A stretch of DNA of 64,000 bases from Streptomyces sp. MRC013 (lineage in GTDB: Bacteria > Actinomycetota > Actinomycetes > Streptomycetales > Streptomycetaceae). Position 1 is the stretch's first letter; the number at the start of each line of letters is the position of its first letter. Location of the stretch: the NCBI RefSeq assembly GCF_023614235.1, contig NZ_CP094264.1:620001-684000 (forward strand), in the 5' to 3' direction. A model generated the notes under the pieces. That model was not told the DNA's origin. It saw only the letters and a list, made by a program, of their open reading frames with translations, and searched no databases. Position numbers and translations under genes: made by a program. Shown here in pieces: positions 42,304 to 52,255 of the stretch.

Positions 42304-43050
42304 TCAGGGTCGCGGAGCCCCGTGGCCGCCGTGGTGCGGCGCCCCGTCGACGACGCGGTCCCGCGGGGCCGCCGGCCCGGGGCGGGCGGCGGCCGCGGTG
42401 AGGGCCGCCAGCAGGACGGCGCAGACGAGCAGGGCCGTCGTCCCGTACACCGTCCGCGTCAGGGCGCGCAGGCGGCGCTCGCTGCCGGTGCGGACGGACC
42501 GGGCCAGCGGGAGCGTGGCGGTCGACACCGCCGAGACCAGCCCGCTCAGCCACGCGCGCTGGGCCCCGGGGTCCGCGAGCGCGGGGGCCCGCTGCCCGAG
42601 CGCGGCGCGCGCGTGGTGCAGCCGGCTCGCCGCGGCCGGGACGGTGGCCGCGGTCTCGGCGGCGGCCGCCTCCATTCCCAGGCCGAGGCCGTCGCAGAGC
42701 AGGAGGGTGCGGCGGTACAGCGGCGGCAGTCCGAGCAGGGACCGGTGGGCGGGGTCGGCGGGCGGGGGCCCGGGGCGTCCGGCCCACCGCCGGAACCGGT
42801 GCCAGGGCGCGAGGGCGTACTCGTGGGTCCGCGCCCGCACCCAGCCGACCGGGTCGGGGTCGCGGGCGACCTCCGGCCAGTGCTCCCAGGCGCGCTGGAA
42901 GGCGTGCTCGACCGAGTCGAAGGCGTGTCTGCGGCCGCCGGTGAGCAGGTACGCCTGGTGCACCAGCGCCGGGGCGGCGCGGGCGTAGAGCGCGTCGAAG
43001 GACTCGACGGGGGTCGGGGAGGGGGCGGACGGCGGACTGCTCTGGCTCAT
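42304..43050 (-). CDS. Degenerate ECF sigma-factor-like protein with C-terminal membrane helix
   Basis: 248-residue protein. Residues ~15-75 resemble sigma region 2 (SFDALYARAAPALVHQAYLL, then AFDSVEHAFQRAWEHWPEVA and DPVGWVRARTHEYALAPWHR), and ~95-150 a region-4-like segment (LPPLYRRTLLLCDGLGLGME, then AAAETAATVPAAASRLHHAR). Unlike ordinary ECF sigmas it ends with a membrane helix (TVYGTTALLVCAVLLAALTA) and a His/Gly-rich outer tail. Either a membrane-tethered sigma or a sigma-derived protein with a new role. The ATG at 43048-43050 lacks a strong RBS; an upstream in-frame start (MPDAVAHHGN) is possible. It is divergent from the beta-lactamase gene, with about 330 bases between. Confidence 0.65.
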   Translation of the reverse strand: MSQSSPPSAPSPTPVESFDALYARAAPALVHQAYLLTGGRRHAFDSVEHAFQRAWEHWPEVARDPDPVGWVRARTHEYALAPWHRFRRWAGRPGPPPADPAHRSLLGLPPLYRRTLLLCDGLGLGMEAAAAETAATVPAAASRLHHARAALGQRAPALADPGAQRAWLSGLVSAVSTATLPLARSVRTGSERRLRALTRTVYGTTALLVCAVLLAALTAAAARPGPAAPRDRVVDGAPHHGGHGAPRP

Positions 43051-43384
43051 CGGGTCGGCGACCCGCTCCGGACGGAAATGTGCATGAACGCATCTTGGCC
43101 TGCCGGGGAGGTGGTTCCCGTGGTGCGCCACGGCGTCCGGCATTCCTGGCAGAAACGTTACTTCGGGCGGCCGGAACCGAACGCCCCGCCGCTGCGGGGC
43201 AGCCGGGGGCGCGTACCCCGGCACAGCGGCTGGAACACCGGGCGCGCGCCCGACCGCCGTGGCCGCCGGCCCCGTCCGACGGGGGTCGGTTTTCGGCCGA
43301 GTGCGCGACGGGTGAAACCGGTGTGACGCATGGGACCGTCGTGACCGGTGTTCCCCTGCTGCCCGAGGTGAAGGGAGCCTCCTC

Positions 43385-44303
43385 ATGCAACCCACCGGTG
43401 CCCGTCCGAACCGCCGCGCCGTCCTGGTCTCGGGGGGTGGGGGCCGCACTGGCCGCCGCCGTCGCGGCGGCCGGGCCCGCGCACGCGGCGCCCGGACGGG
43501 GGGAGCGCGTCGAAGGGCGGCTGCGGGCGCTCGAACGGACGCACGACGCGCGGCTCGGCGCGTTCGCGTACGACACGGGGACCGGGCGGACGGTGGCGTA
43601 CCGGGCGGACGAGCGCTTCCCGATGGCGTCGCTGTTCAAGACGCTCGCCGTCGCGGCCGTGCTGCGGGATTTGGACCGGGACGGCGAGGTGCTCGCCGAG
43701 CGCGTCCACTACACGGAGCGGTACGTGAGGGAGTCCGGCTACTCCCCCGTCACCGAGCGGCCGGAGAACCTGGCGAACGGGATGACCGTCGCCGAGCTCT
43801 GCGACGCCACCCTCACCCGCAGCGACAACACCGCGGGCAACCTGCTGCTGCGCGAACTGGGCGGGCCGGCCGCGGTGACCCGGTTCTGCCGGTCCGTCGG
43901 GGACCGCGTCACCCGCCTGGACCGCTGGGAGCCGGAGCTGAACTCCGCCGAGCCGTGGCGGGTCACCGACACGACCTCGCCGCGCGCGATCGGCCGGACG
44001 TACGGACGGCTGCTCCTCGGGGACGCGCTGGCCGCGCACGACCGGGAACGGCTGACGCGGTGGATGCTCGCCAACCGGACGAGCGACGAGCGGTTCCGCA
44101 AGGGACTGCCCGCGGACTGGCCGCTGGCCGACAAGACCGGTGGCGGCGGGTACGGCGGCAACAACGACGTGGGCGTCGCCTGGCCGCCCGGCCGGCCGCC
44201 GGTGGTGCTGGCCGTCCTGACGACCCGGTTCGCCCCGGACGCCGCGGCCGACGACGCGCTGGTCGCCGAGGCGGCGGGGCTGCTCGCGCGGGCCGTGGGC
44301 TGA
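43385..44303 (+). CDS. bla: Class A beta-lactamase (one-base frameshift in signal peptide)
   Basis: Exported serine beta-lactamase that hydrolyses penicillins/cephalosporins. All class A motifs are present: S-x-x-K in FPMASLFKTLAV, S-D-N in LTRSDNTAGN, E-x-x-L-N in RWEPELNSAEP and K-T-G in LADKTGGGGYG. The ATG at 43385 with AAGGGAG begins a twin-arginine-like signal MQPTGARPNRRAVLVSG, which then breaks frame; the mature protein and hydrophobic core VGAALAAAVAAAGPAHAAP follow in the next frame. Removing one G from the six-G run at 43432-43437 joins them, giving about 305 residues. Without the correction no functional start would exist, so the shift is probably an error. Chromosomal class A enzymes are common in streptomycetes. 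Confidence 0.9.
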
Positions 44304-44470
44304 CCCGGCGGGGCCGGGGGGGCGGGCGCGTGCCCCTCATGGCCCTGCACGGGCGCCCCCGCGGCGGGTACCGGGCCATGATGGGCGGTGGAGCCCGTTC
44401 TTCGCGCCCGCACTGGACGCCCCGGCGCCGCCGGGGCCGGGTGCGGCCGACGACGCAAGGAGACGCCGCC

Positions 44471-45244
44471 ATGAGCCCAGGCACGGACCGCGGCCCGGTG
44501 GTCCCCGCACTGCGGTCCGCGCGGGCCGTCGTGTTCGACACCGACGGGGTGCTCGTCGACTCGGCGCGGGTCCACGCGGCGGCCTGGAAGGCGGCGTTCG
44601 ACGCGTACCTGAGCGGCCTGCCGCCCGGGACGGCGGACGCCCCGGCGCGGCGGCCGTTCGACGCGGCCGGGGAGTACCGGCGGTACGTGGACGGGCGGTC
44701 CCGGCGGGACGGGGCGGCGGCGTTCCTGGCGGCGCGCGGGCTGCCCGCGGATCCGGCCGCCGTGGAGGCCGTCGCCGCCGACAAGGAGCGGCACTTCACC
44801 CGGCGGCTCAGCGAGCGCCCCGTGGACGCCTACCCGGGTTCGGTGCGGCTGCTGCGGGCGCTGCGTGCGGCGGGGGTGCCGGTGGCGGCCGCGTCGGCGT
44901 CCCGGCACGCCCGCGGGCTGCTGGAGCGGTCCGGGCTGCTCGGGCTGCTCGACGCGCTGGTGGACGGGGTGGAGGCGGCCCGGCTGGGGCTGCCCGGCAA
45001 GCCGGACCCGGCGCTGTTCCTGGAGGCGGCGCGGCGGCTCGGCGTGCCGGCCGGGCGGTGCGCGCTGGTGGAGGACGCGCTGGCGGGCGTGGAGGCGGGG
45101 CGGCGCGGCGGGTTCGGTCCGGTGGTGGGCGTCGACCGGGGGGCCTCCCCGGCCACGGCGGAGGCGCTGCGCCGCCACGGCGCCGACCTCGTCGTGGCGG
45201 ATCCGGCGGAGCTGCTCGCCGTGCGGGGGGAACGGCCGTCGTGA
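44471..45244 (+). CDS. HAD hydrolase, beta-phosphoglucomutase type
   Basis: 257-residue haloacid-dehalogenase enzyme. Motif I is VVFDTDGVLVDSARVH (nucleophile D in D-T-D-G), motif II VAAASASRHARG (conserved S/T), motif III lysine in GLPGKPDPALFLEAA and motif IV CALVEDALAGVEAG. The cap region with EYRRYVDGRSRRDGAAAFLA is the beta-phosphoglucomutase signature (R-Y-V-D-G-R). It would convert beta-glucose-1-phosphate to glucose-6-phosphate. ATG at 44471 has AAGGAG. Its TGA overlaps the GTG of the GH65 phosphorylase, whose product is exactly beta-glucose-1-phosphate, so the two form a disaccharide-salvage pair. Confidence 0.9.
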   Translation: MSPGTDRGPVVPALRSARAVVFDTDGVLVDSARVHAAAWKAAFDAYLSGLPPGTADAPARRPFDAAGEYRRYVDGRSRRDGAAAFLAARGLPADPAAVEAVAADKERHFTRRLSERPVDAYPGSVRLLRALRAAGVPVAAASASRHARGLLERSGLLGLLDALVDGVEAARLGLPGKPDPALFLEAARRLGVPAGRCALVEDALAGVEAGRRGGFGPVVGVDRGASPATAEALRRHGADLVVADPAELLAVRGERPS

Positions 45245-47622
45245 GCGACTGGACGTGGGAGTTCGAGGGGTACGCCGCCGAGCGCGAGGCGCTGCGGGAG
45301 GCGCTGTGCACCCTGGGCAACGGCTACTTCGCGACGCGCGGCGCGCTCCCGGAGTGCGCGGCGGACGGGACGCACTACCCGGGGACGTACGCGGCCGGCT
45401 GCTACGACCGGCTGGCGTCGGAGGTGGCGGGGCGGCGCGTCGAGAACGAGGACGTGGTGAACCTGCCGAACTGGCTGCCCGTGCGCTACCGCATGGCCGG
45501 CGGCGCGGAGCCCGGTCCGTGGCTGGCCCCGGCGCACGAGTTCCTCACCGACCACTCCCTCACCCTCGACCTGCGCGGCGGCGTCCTGGAGCGGTGCAGC
45601 CGGTACGAGGACGATTCCGGGCGGCGGCTGGCCGTGCGCCAGCTGCGGCTGGTCCACATGGGCGATCCGCACGTGGCGGCGCTGCGCACGGAGTTCACCG
45701 CCGAGAACTGGGCGGGGACGCTGCAGGTGGAGGCCGCGCTGGACGGCTCGGTCGCCAACACGGGCGTGGCGCGGTACCGGCAGCTGGCGTCGCGGCACCT
45801 GGAGGACGTGGCGACCGGCGAGACGGCGGACGGCCGGGTGTGGCTGGGCTGCCGCACGGCCACCTCCGGCGTCCGGATCGGGCTGGCCTCGCGGACGACG
45901 GCGCCGGGGGACGCCGAGGTGGTGCACGGCGACGGGCGGGTGACGCAGCGGTACCTGCTGTCGCTGCCGCCGGGCGCGACGGCGGTGGTCGACAAGGTGG
46001 TGGCGCTGCACACCTCGCGCGACCCGGCGATCTCCGATCCGCTGCACGCGGCGGTGGACCGGGTGGGCCGGGCGGACGGCTTCGGCGAGCTGCTGGCGTC
46101 GCACCGCACGGCGTGGCAGCAGCTGTGGCGGCGGGCCGAGCTGGAGGTGCCGGACGGGGCGGGCCGCATCCTGCGGCTGCACCTGTTCCACGTGCTGCAG
46201 ACGCTGTCGCCGCACACGGCGGACCTGGACGTGGGCGTGCCGGCGCGCGGGCTGCACGGGGAGGCGTACCGGGGGCACGTGTTCTGGGACGAGCTGTTCG
46301 TGCTGCCGTACCTGAACCTGCACTTCCCGGAGGTGTCGCGGGCGCTGCTGACCTACCGCCACCGGAGGTTGGGCCGCGCGCGGGACGCGGCGCGGGACGC
46401 GGGCCGGACGGGGGCGATGTACCCGTGGCAGAGCGGCGCCGACGGCCGGGAGGAGACGCAGCGGCTGCACCTCAACCCTCTCTCGGGGCGCTGGCTGCCG
46501 GACCACTCGCATCTCCAGCACCACGTGGGGTCGGCCGTCGCGTACAACGTGTGGCGGTACTGGGAGGCGACCGGGGACGACGAGTTCCTGCACACCAAGG
46601 GCGCGGAGATGCTGCTGGAGGTCGCCCGGTTCTGGGCGGGTTCGGCGGTGTACGACGAGGGGCTGGACCGGTACCGGATCCGCGGGGTGATGGGGCCCGA
46701 CGAGTACCACGACGCGTACCCGGGGGCGCGGCGGCCGGGCCTGGACGACAACGCCTACACGAACGTGACGGCGGCCTGGGTGCTGGCGCGGGCCCTGGAG
46801 CTGATGGCGGGGCTGCCGGAGCCGCGGCGGCGGGAGTTGGAGGAGCGCATCGGGCTGCACCACGGCGAACTGGCGCTCTGGGAGGACGTGTCGCGGCGGC
46901 TGTACGTGCCCTTCCACAACGGGGTGATCAGCCAGTTCCACGGCTACGGGGAGCTGGCCGAGCTGGACTGGGACGGGCTGCGGCACGCGTACGGGGACAT
47001 CCGGCGGCTGGACCGGATCCTGGAGGCGGAGGGCGACACGGTCAACCGCTACCAGGCGTCCAAGCAGGCGGACGTGCTGATGCTGGGCTACCTCTTCCCG
47101 CCGGCGGAGCTGCGGGGGCTGCTGCGGCGGCTGGGGCACGTGCTGGACGACGGGACGTGGTGGCGGACCGTCGACTACTACCTGCGGCGCACGAGCCACG
47201 GTTCGACGCTGAGCGTGCTGGTGCACGGGTGGGTGCTGGCACGGGTCCGGCGGGCGGGGGCGTGGGAGTTCTGCCAGGAGGCGCTGGAGGCGGACATCGC
47301 GGACCTGCACGGCGGGACGACCGGCGAGGGCATCCACCTGGGCGCGATGGCGGGCACGCTGGACCTGGTGCAGCGGGGGCTGACGGGACTGGACACGCGG
47401 GGCGGGGTGCTGCGGCTGGACCCGGTGCGGTTGCCGGAGCTCTCCGAGTACGCGTTCACGCTGAGGTTCCACGGGCACTGGGGGGTGCGGCTGCGGGTGA
47501 CCCCGGGGAGCCTGCACGTGGCGGTGCCGGAGTCGGGGGTGGCGCCGATCGACATCGAGCTGCCCGGGGCCGCGGTGTCGATCGAGCCGGGGCGGTCAGT
47601 GCGGCTGCCGCTGCCGGAGTAG
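45241..47622 (+). CDS. Glycoside hydrolase family 65 disaccharide phosphorylase
   Basis: 793-residue cytoplasmic enzyme that cleaves an alpha-glucosidic disaccharide (trehalose, maltose or kojibiose) with phosphate to beta-glucose-1-phosphate and glucose. WEFEGYAAEREALREALCTL with GNGYFATRGALPE is the GH65 N-terminal beta-sandwich; YRGHVFWDELFVLPYLNLHF and MYPWQSGADGREETQ sit in the (alpha/alpha)6 barrel; the general acid is the Glu in RGVMGPDEYHDAYPG (near residue 487); YQASKQADVLMLGYLFP and RTSHGSTLSVLVHGWVLAR supply the phosphate-binding site. Which disaccharide is used cannot be told. GTG at 45241 overlaps the HAD mutase stop, so both are coupled. Hairpins follow at 47664 and 47719. Confidence 0.92.
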   Translation: MSDWTWEFEGYAAEREALREALCTLGNGYFATRGALPECAADGTHYPGTYAAGCYDRLASEVAGRRVENEDVVNLPNWLPVRYRMAGGAEPGPWLAPAHEFLTDHSLTLDLRGGVLERCSRYEDDSGRRLAVRQLRLVHMGDPHVAALRTEFTAENWAGTLQVEAALDGSVANTGVARYRQLASRHLEDVATGETADGRVWLGCRTATSGVRIGLASRTTAPGDAEVVHGDGRVTQRYLLSLPPGATAVVDKVVALHTSRDPAISDPLHAAVDRVGRADGFGELLASHRTAWQQLWRRAELEVPDGAGRILRLHLFHVLQTLSPHTADLDVGVPARGLHGEAYRGHVFWDELFVLPYLNLHFPEVSRALLTYRHRRLGRARDAARDAGRTGAMYPWQSGADGREETQRLHLNPLSGRWLPDHSHLQHHVGSAVAYNVWRYWEATGDDEFLHTKGAEMLLEVARFWAGSAVYDEGLDRYRIRGVMGPDEYHDAYPGARRPGLDDNAYTNVTAAWVLARALELMAGLPEPRRRELEERIGLHHGELALWEDVSRRLYVPFHNGVISQFHGYGELAELDWDGLRHAYGDIRRLDRILEAEGDTVNRYQASKQADVLMLGYLFPPAELRGLLRRLGHVLDDGTWWRTVDYYLRRTSHGSTLSVLVHGWVLARVRRAGAWEFCQEALEADIADLHGGTTGEGIHLGAMAGTLDLVQRGLTGLDTRGGVLRLDPVRLPELSEYAFTLRFHGHWGVRLRVTPGSLHVAVPESGVAPIDIELPGAAVSIEPGRSVRLPLPE

Positions 47623-47663
47623 GAACGGCGCGTTCGGAGCGGGTGCGGCCCGGCGGCCGGGCG

Positions 47664-47688
47664 CGGGGCGGCGCGGTGCACCGCCCCG
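47664..47688 (+). terminator. Candidate terminator after the GH65 gene
   Basis: CGGGGCGG, nine-base loop, CCGCCCCG, 41 bases after the stop codon. Confidence 0.5.
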
Positions 47689-47718
47689 GCCTGCGGAGAC
47701 GCGCGGCCCGCTCCCCCA

Positions 47719-47755
47719 ACAGGGGGGCGCTTTCAAGACAGTTAGCGCCCCCTGT
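47719..47755 (+). terminator. Hairpin between the GH65 gene and the siderophore promoter
   Basis: ACAGGGGGGCGCT (47719-47731) pairs with AGCGCCCCCTGT (47744-47755) with one bulged G and a 12-base loop. It probably blocks read-through into the iron-regulated promoter 27 bases later. Confidence 0.55.
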
Positions 47756-47781
47756 GCGCGGAATGCGCCGACGGAGGCCTC

Positions 47782-47811
47782 TTGATCTGCCTGGAGGTTA
47801 GGCTAACCTAA
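47782..47811 (+). promoter_or_regulatory. Iron box (DmdR/IdeR-type) overlapping a promoter, upstream of the siderophore operon
   Basis: GGAGGTTAGGCTAACCTAA (47793-47811) matches the 19-bp actinobacterial iron-box consensus TTAGGTTAGGCTAACCTAA at 17 positions. TTGATC (47782-47787) with 17-base spacing to AACCTA (47805-47810), or 16 to TAACCT, is a plausible promoter whose -10 lies inside the box. Fe2+-loaded DmdR/IdeR binding here would block transcription, so the operon should be induced by iron limitation. Confidence 0.85.
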
Positions 47812-47903
47812 CTTTCCGTGAGCGACGGCGGGTCCCTCCCGCCGCGTCCGCCGCATGCGCGCCCCGGGCGCGACCTCCGCCACACGACCGAAGGGCGTCC
47901 GCC

Positions 47904-49240
<1,337 letters not shown>

Positions 49241-49244
<4 letters not shown>

Positions 49245-50807
49245 GCCGCGGCGACCTGCGCCCCGGCACACCCGGACCCGGCGCGGACGGACCCGGCGCG
49301 GACGGCGCCCGCCGGCCGGCCGCGGCCGCCCCGCCGGAGGAGGCCGACGCCGCCGTGGCCGGGGGCGCCCCGGGGGGCCCACGTGCTCGGGAAGCTGACC
49401 TCGGTGGTGCTCGACGCCCTCGCCGAGGGGGCCGACGCCCGGGGCGGACCGCTGCCCGCCGGCGGACCGGGCGCGGTCGCCGAGCGGTTACGGGCCGCCT
49501 GCGCCCCCGTCCTCCCCGAGCACGGCACGGGCGCCGAGGAGGCTCTGCGCACCGTCGTACGGGCCGTCGCCGAGGGCGCCGCCGACCCGGCCGACCCCTG
49601 GTGCGCCGCCCACCTCCACTGCCCGCCCCTGGCGGTGGCCGCCGCCGCCGACCTGGCCGCCGCCGCCCTCAACCCGTCGATGGACTCCTGGGACCAGGCC
49701 CCCTCCGCGTCGGTCCTGGAGCAGGAGGTCACGGCCGCCCTCGCCGCCCTCGTCTACCCGGGGCGCACCGCGCCCGACGCACTGGTCACCAGCGGCGGCA
49801 CCGAGTCCAATCTCCTCGCCCTGCTCCTCGCCCGCGAACGGGCCCGCGCCGCCGGGGCCCCGGCGGTCGGAGTCGTGTGCGGTGCCACCGCCCACCACAG
49901 CGTGCGGCGCGCCGCCTGGCTGCTGGACCTGCCCGCCCCCGTCCCCGTCGACTGCCCCGGCGGGCGGACCGACCCGGAGGCGGTCGGCCGGGCCCTGGCC
50001 CGCGTCACCGGACCCGCCCTGGTGGTGGCCACCGCCGGCACCACCGACGAGGGGCTGATCGACCCGCTCCCGCAGCTCGCCGCCGTGGCGGCACGGCACG
50101 GCGCGGAGCTGCACGTGGACGCCGCGTACGGCGGACCGCTGCTGTTCAGCGACCGGCTCGCGCCGCTCCTCGACGGCCTGGAGTCGGCCGTCTCCGTCAC
50201 GTTCGACCTGCACAAACTGGGCTGGCAGCCGGTCGCCGCCGGGGTCCTCGCCGTCCGCGACGCGGACCTGCTCACCCCGCTGGCCCTGCGCACGGACTAC
50301 CTCAACGCCGCCGACGACGGCGAGGCCGGCCTGCCGGACCTGCTGGGCCGCTCCGTCCGCACCACCCGGCGCCCCGACGTGCTGAAGATCGCCGCCACCC
50401 TGCGGGCACTGGGCCGCACCGGCCTCGGTGCGCTCGTCGAGCACTGCGTGGCCGCCGCGCGGGAGTTCGCCGCGCTCGTCGACGCCCATCCGGCGCTGCG
50501 CCGCCGCCCCGGCGAGACCGGCATCAGCACCGTGCTGTTCCGGCCGCTGGCCGCCGACGCGGCGCCGCCCGGGGAGGGCGACGCGCTGGTCGCGGAGGTC
50601 CGCCGCCGACTCCTGGCCGAGGGGCGCGCGGTGGTGGGACGGGCCGTCGCCGAGGACGCCGACGGCACCCGGCGGCTGTGGCTGAAGGCCACCCTGCTCC
50701 ACCCGCGGGCCGCCGGCGAGGACCTGGCCGGCCTGCTCGACCTGGCCGCCGCGGCCGCGTGCCGCGCCGGCGCCCCCCACCCGCCACGACCGGGAGGACC
50801 CCGATGA
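49241..50807 (+). CDS. PLP-dependent L-2,4-diaminobutyrate decarboxylase (one-base frameshift; TTA codon)
   Basis: Group II amino-acid decarboxylase expected to convert diaminobutyrate to 1,3-diaminopropane. GTG at 49241 overlaps the aminotransferase stop. The first ~45 codons (Pro/Ala-rich, EEADAAVAGGAPG) are in one frame and HVLGKLTSVVLDALAEG onward in the next; dropping one G from the six-G run at 49372-49377 joins them (about 521 residues). LVTSGGTESNLLALLLARER, VVATAGTTDEGLIDPL and the PLP lysine in VTFDLHKLGWQPVAAGVLAV are intact. TTA at 49488-49490 is the only in-frame TTA codon I found in the window, so translation may depend on the bldA leucyl-tRNA, tying the siderophore to development. 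ATGA overlap with the next gene. Confidence 0.88.
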
Positions 50808-52255
50808 CGACTGGGCGAACCGCCGAGGAACCGCGGACCGTCGACCTGCTCGGTGTGGGCGCCGGACCGTTCAACCTGTCGCTGGCCGCCCTGGCCGACG
50901 GGGTGCCCGGACTCGACGCCGTCTTCCTGGAGCAGCGGACCGCCTTCTACTGGCACCCCGGCCTGCTGATCGAGGGGGCCGTGCTCCAGGTGCCGTTCCT
51001 CGCCGACCTGGTGAGCCTCGTCGACCCGACGAGCCGCTGGTCGTTCCTCAACTACGTCCGCGTCCAGGAGCGGCTGTTCCCGTTCTACTTCGCCGAGCGG
51101 TTCCACATACCGCGCGCCGAGTACGACGCGTACTGCCGCTGGGTCAGCCGGGCGCTGCCGTCCTGCCGCTTCGGGCACCGCGTCGACGGCGTCCGCTGGG
51201 ACCGGGACCGGCAGGCGTACGAGGTGGGGTTCACCCGCGTCGACGAGCGCGGCGCCGCCCTGTCCACCGGCCGGATCCTCGCCCGGCACCTGGCGCTCGG
51301 CGTCGGCACCGCCCCGCACGTGCCCGCGCCGCTGCGGGACCTCGCCGGCGACCCGGACGCACCGGTGCTGCACTCCGCCGACTACCTCGCCCACCGGGAC
51401 CGGCTCCGCGCCGCCGGCCACGTCACCGTCGTCGGCGCCGGCCAGTCGGGCGCCGAGGTCCTCCTCGACCTGCTGCGGGCCCGGCCCGAGGGCCGGGAGG
51501 GGCTGGCGTGGCTCGCCCGCACCCCGGCGTTCGCGCCCATGGAGTACAGCAGGCTCGGGCTGGAGCACTTCACCCCCGACCACACCCGCTACTTCCGCGA
51601 GCTGCCCGAGGCCGTCCGCGACCGGCTGCTGCCGGCCCAGTGGCAGCTGTACAAGGGGGTCAGCGCGGAGACCCTGGCGGACATCCACGGCGAGCTGTAC
51701 CGCCGGACCCTGGCCGGGGGCTGGCCGGACGTCACCCTCACCCCCGGCGTCGCCGTCACCGCCGCCGCCCGCCGCGACGGGCGGGTGGAGCTGGCCCTCG
51801 AACACCGCGAGGAGGGGTCGCGGGCCACGCTCGCCACCGACGCCGTCGTCCTCGCCACCGGCTACGCGCAGCGCCCCCTCGACGGGCTCCTCGGGCCGCT
51901 CGGCCCGCACCTCGCCCGCGACGGCTCCGGCCGGCCCCTCGTCGGCCACGACCAGCGGCTCGTCCTCGACGGGGAGATCGGCGGCGCCGTGTTCGTCCAG
52001 AACGCCGAGCGCCACACCCACGGTGTCGGCGCCCCCGACCTGGGCCTCGCCGCCTGGCGCTCCGCCGTCATCCTCAACACCCTGACGGGCCGGCCCGTCT
52101 ACCCGCTGCCGCGCCGCACCGCGTTCACCACCTTCGGCCTGGCCCGCGGCCGCGCGGACCACGGGCCGGCCGGGGAGACCGGGCCGGCCGCACCGGCCGC
52201 ACAGACCGAGCCGACCGCACAGACCGAGCCGACCGAGCAGAAAGAGTGTGCATGA
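50804..52255 (+). CDS. FAD/NADPH-dependent diamine/lysine N-hydroxylase (IucD/RhbE family)
   Basis: 483-residue N-hydroxylating monooxygenase. DLLGVGAGPFNLSLAALADG is the FAD-binding GxGxxN motif, VTVVGAGQSGAEVLLDLLRA the NADPH-binding GxGxxG, and VVLATGYAQRPLDGLL the ATGY motif of this class. WHPGLLIEGAVLQVPFLADL and PTSRWSFLNYVRVQERLFPF are conserved in IucD/RhbE/AlcA. It should hydroxylate the free amine of 1,3-diaminopropane (or another diamine), giving the hydroxylamine that is later acetylated to a hydroxamate. The C-terminal tail holds two AQTEPT repeats from an 18-bp tandem duplication. ATG at 50804, coupled on both sides by four-base overlaps. Confidence 0.93.
   Translation: MTTGRTAEEPRTVDLLGVGAGPFNLSLAALADGVPGLDAVFLEQRTAFYWHPGLLIEGAVLQVPFLADLVSLVDPTSRWSFLNYVRVQERLFPFYFAERFHIPRAEYDAYCRWVSRALPSCRFGHRVDGVRWDRDRQAYEVGFTRVDERGAALSTGRILARHLALGVGTAPHVPAPLRDLAGDPDAPVLHSADYLAHRDRLRAAGHVTVVGAGQSGAEVLLDLLRARPEGREGLAWLARTPAFAPMEYSRLGLEHFTPDHTRYFRELPEAVRDRLLPAQWQLYKGVSAETLADIHGELYRRTLAGGWPDVTLTPGVAVTAAARRDGRVELALEHREEGSRATLATDAVVLATGYAQRPLDGLLGPLGPHLARDGSGRPLVGHDQRLVLDGEIGGAVFVQNAERHTHGVGAPDLGLAAWRSAVILNTLTGRPVYPLPRRTAFTTFGLARGRADHGPAGETGPAAPAAQTEPTAQTEPTEQKECA
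52201..52236 (+). repeat. 18-bp tandem duplication in the hydroxylase tail
   Basis: ACAGACCGAGCCGACCGC (52201-52218) is repeated at 52219-52236 with one mismatch, encoding AQTEPT twice at the disordered C-terminus. Confidence 0.7.
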
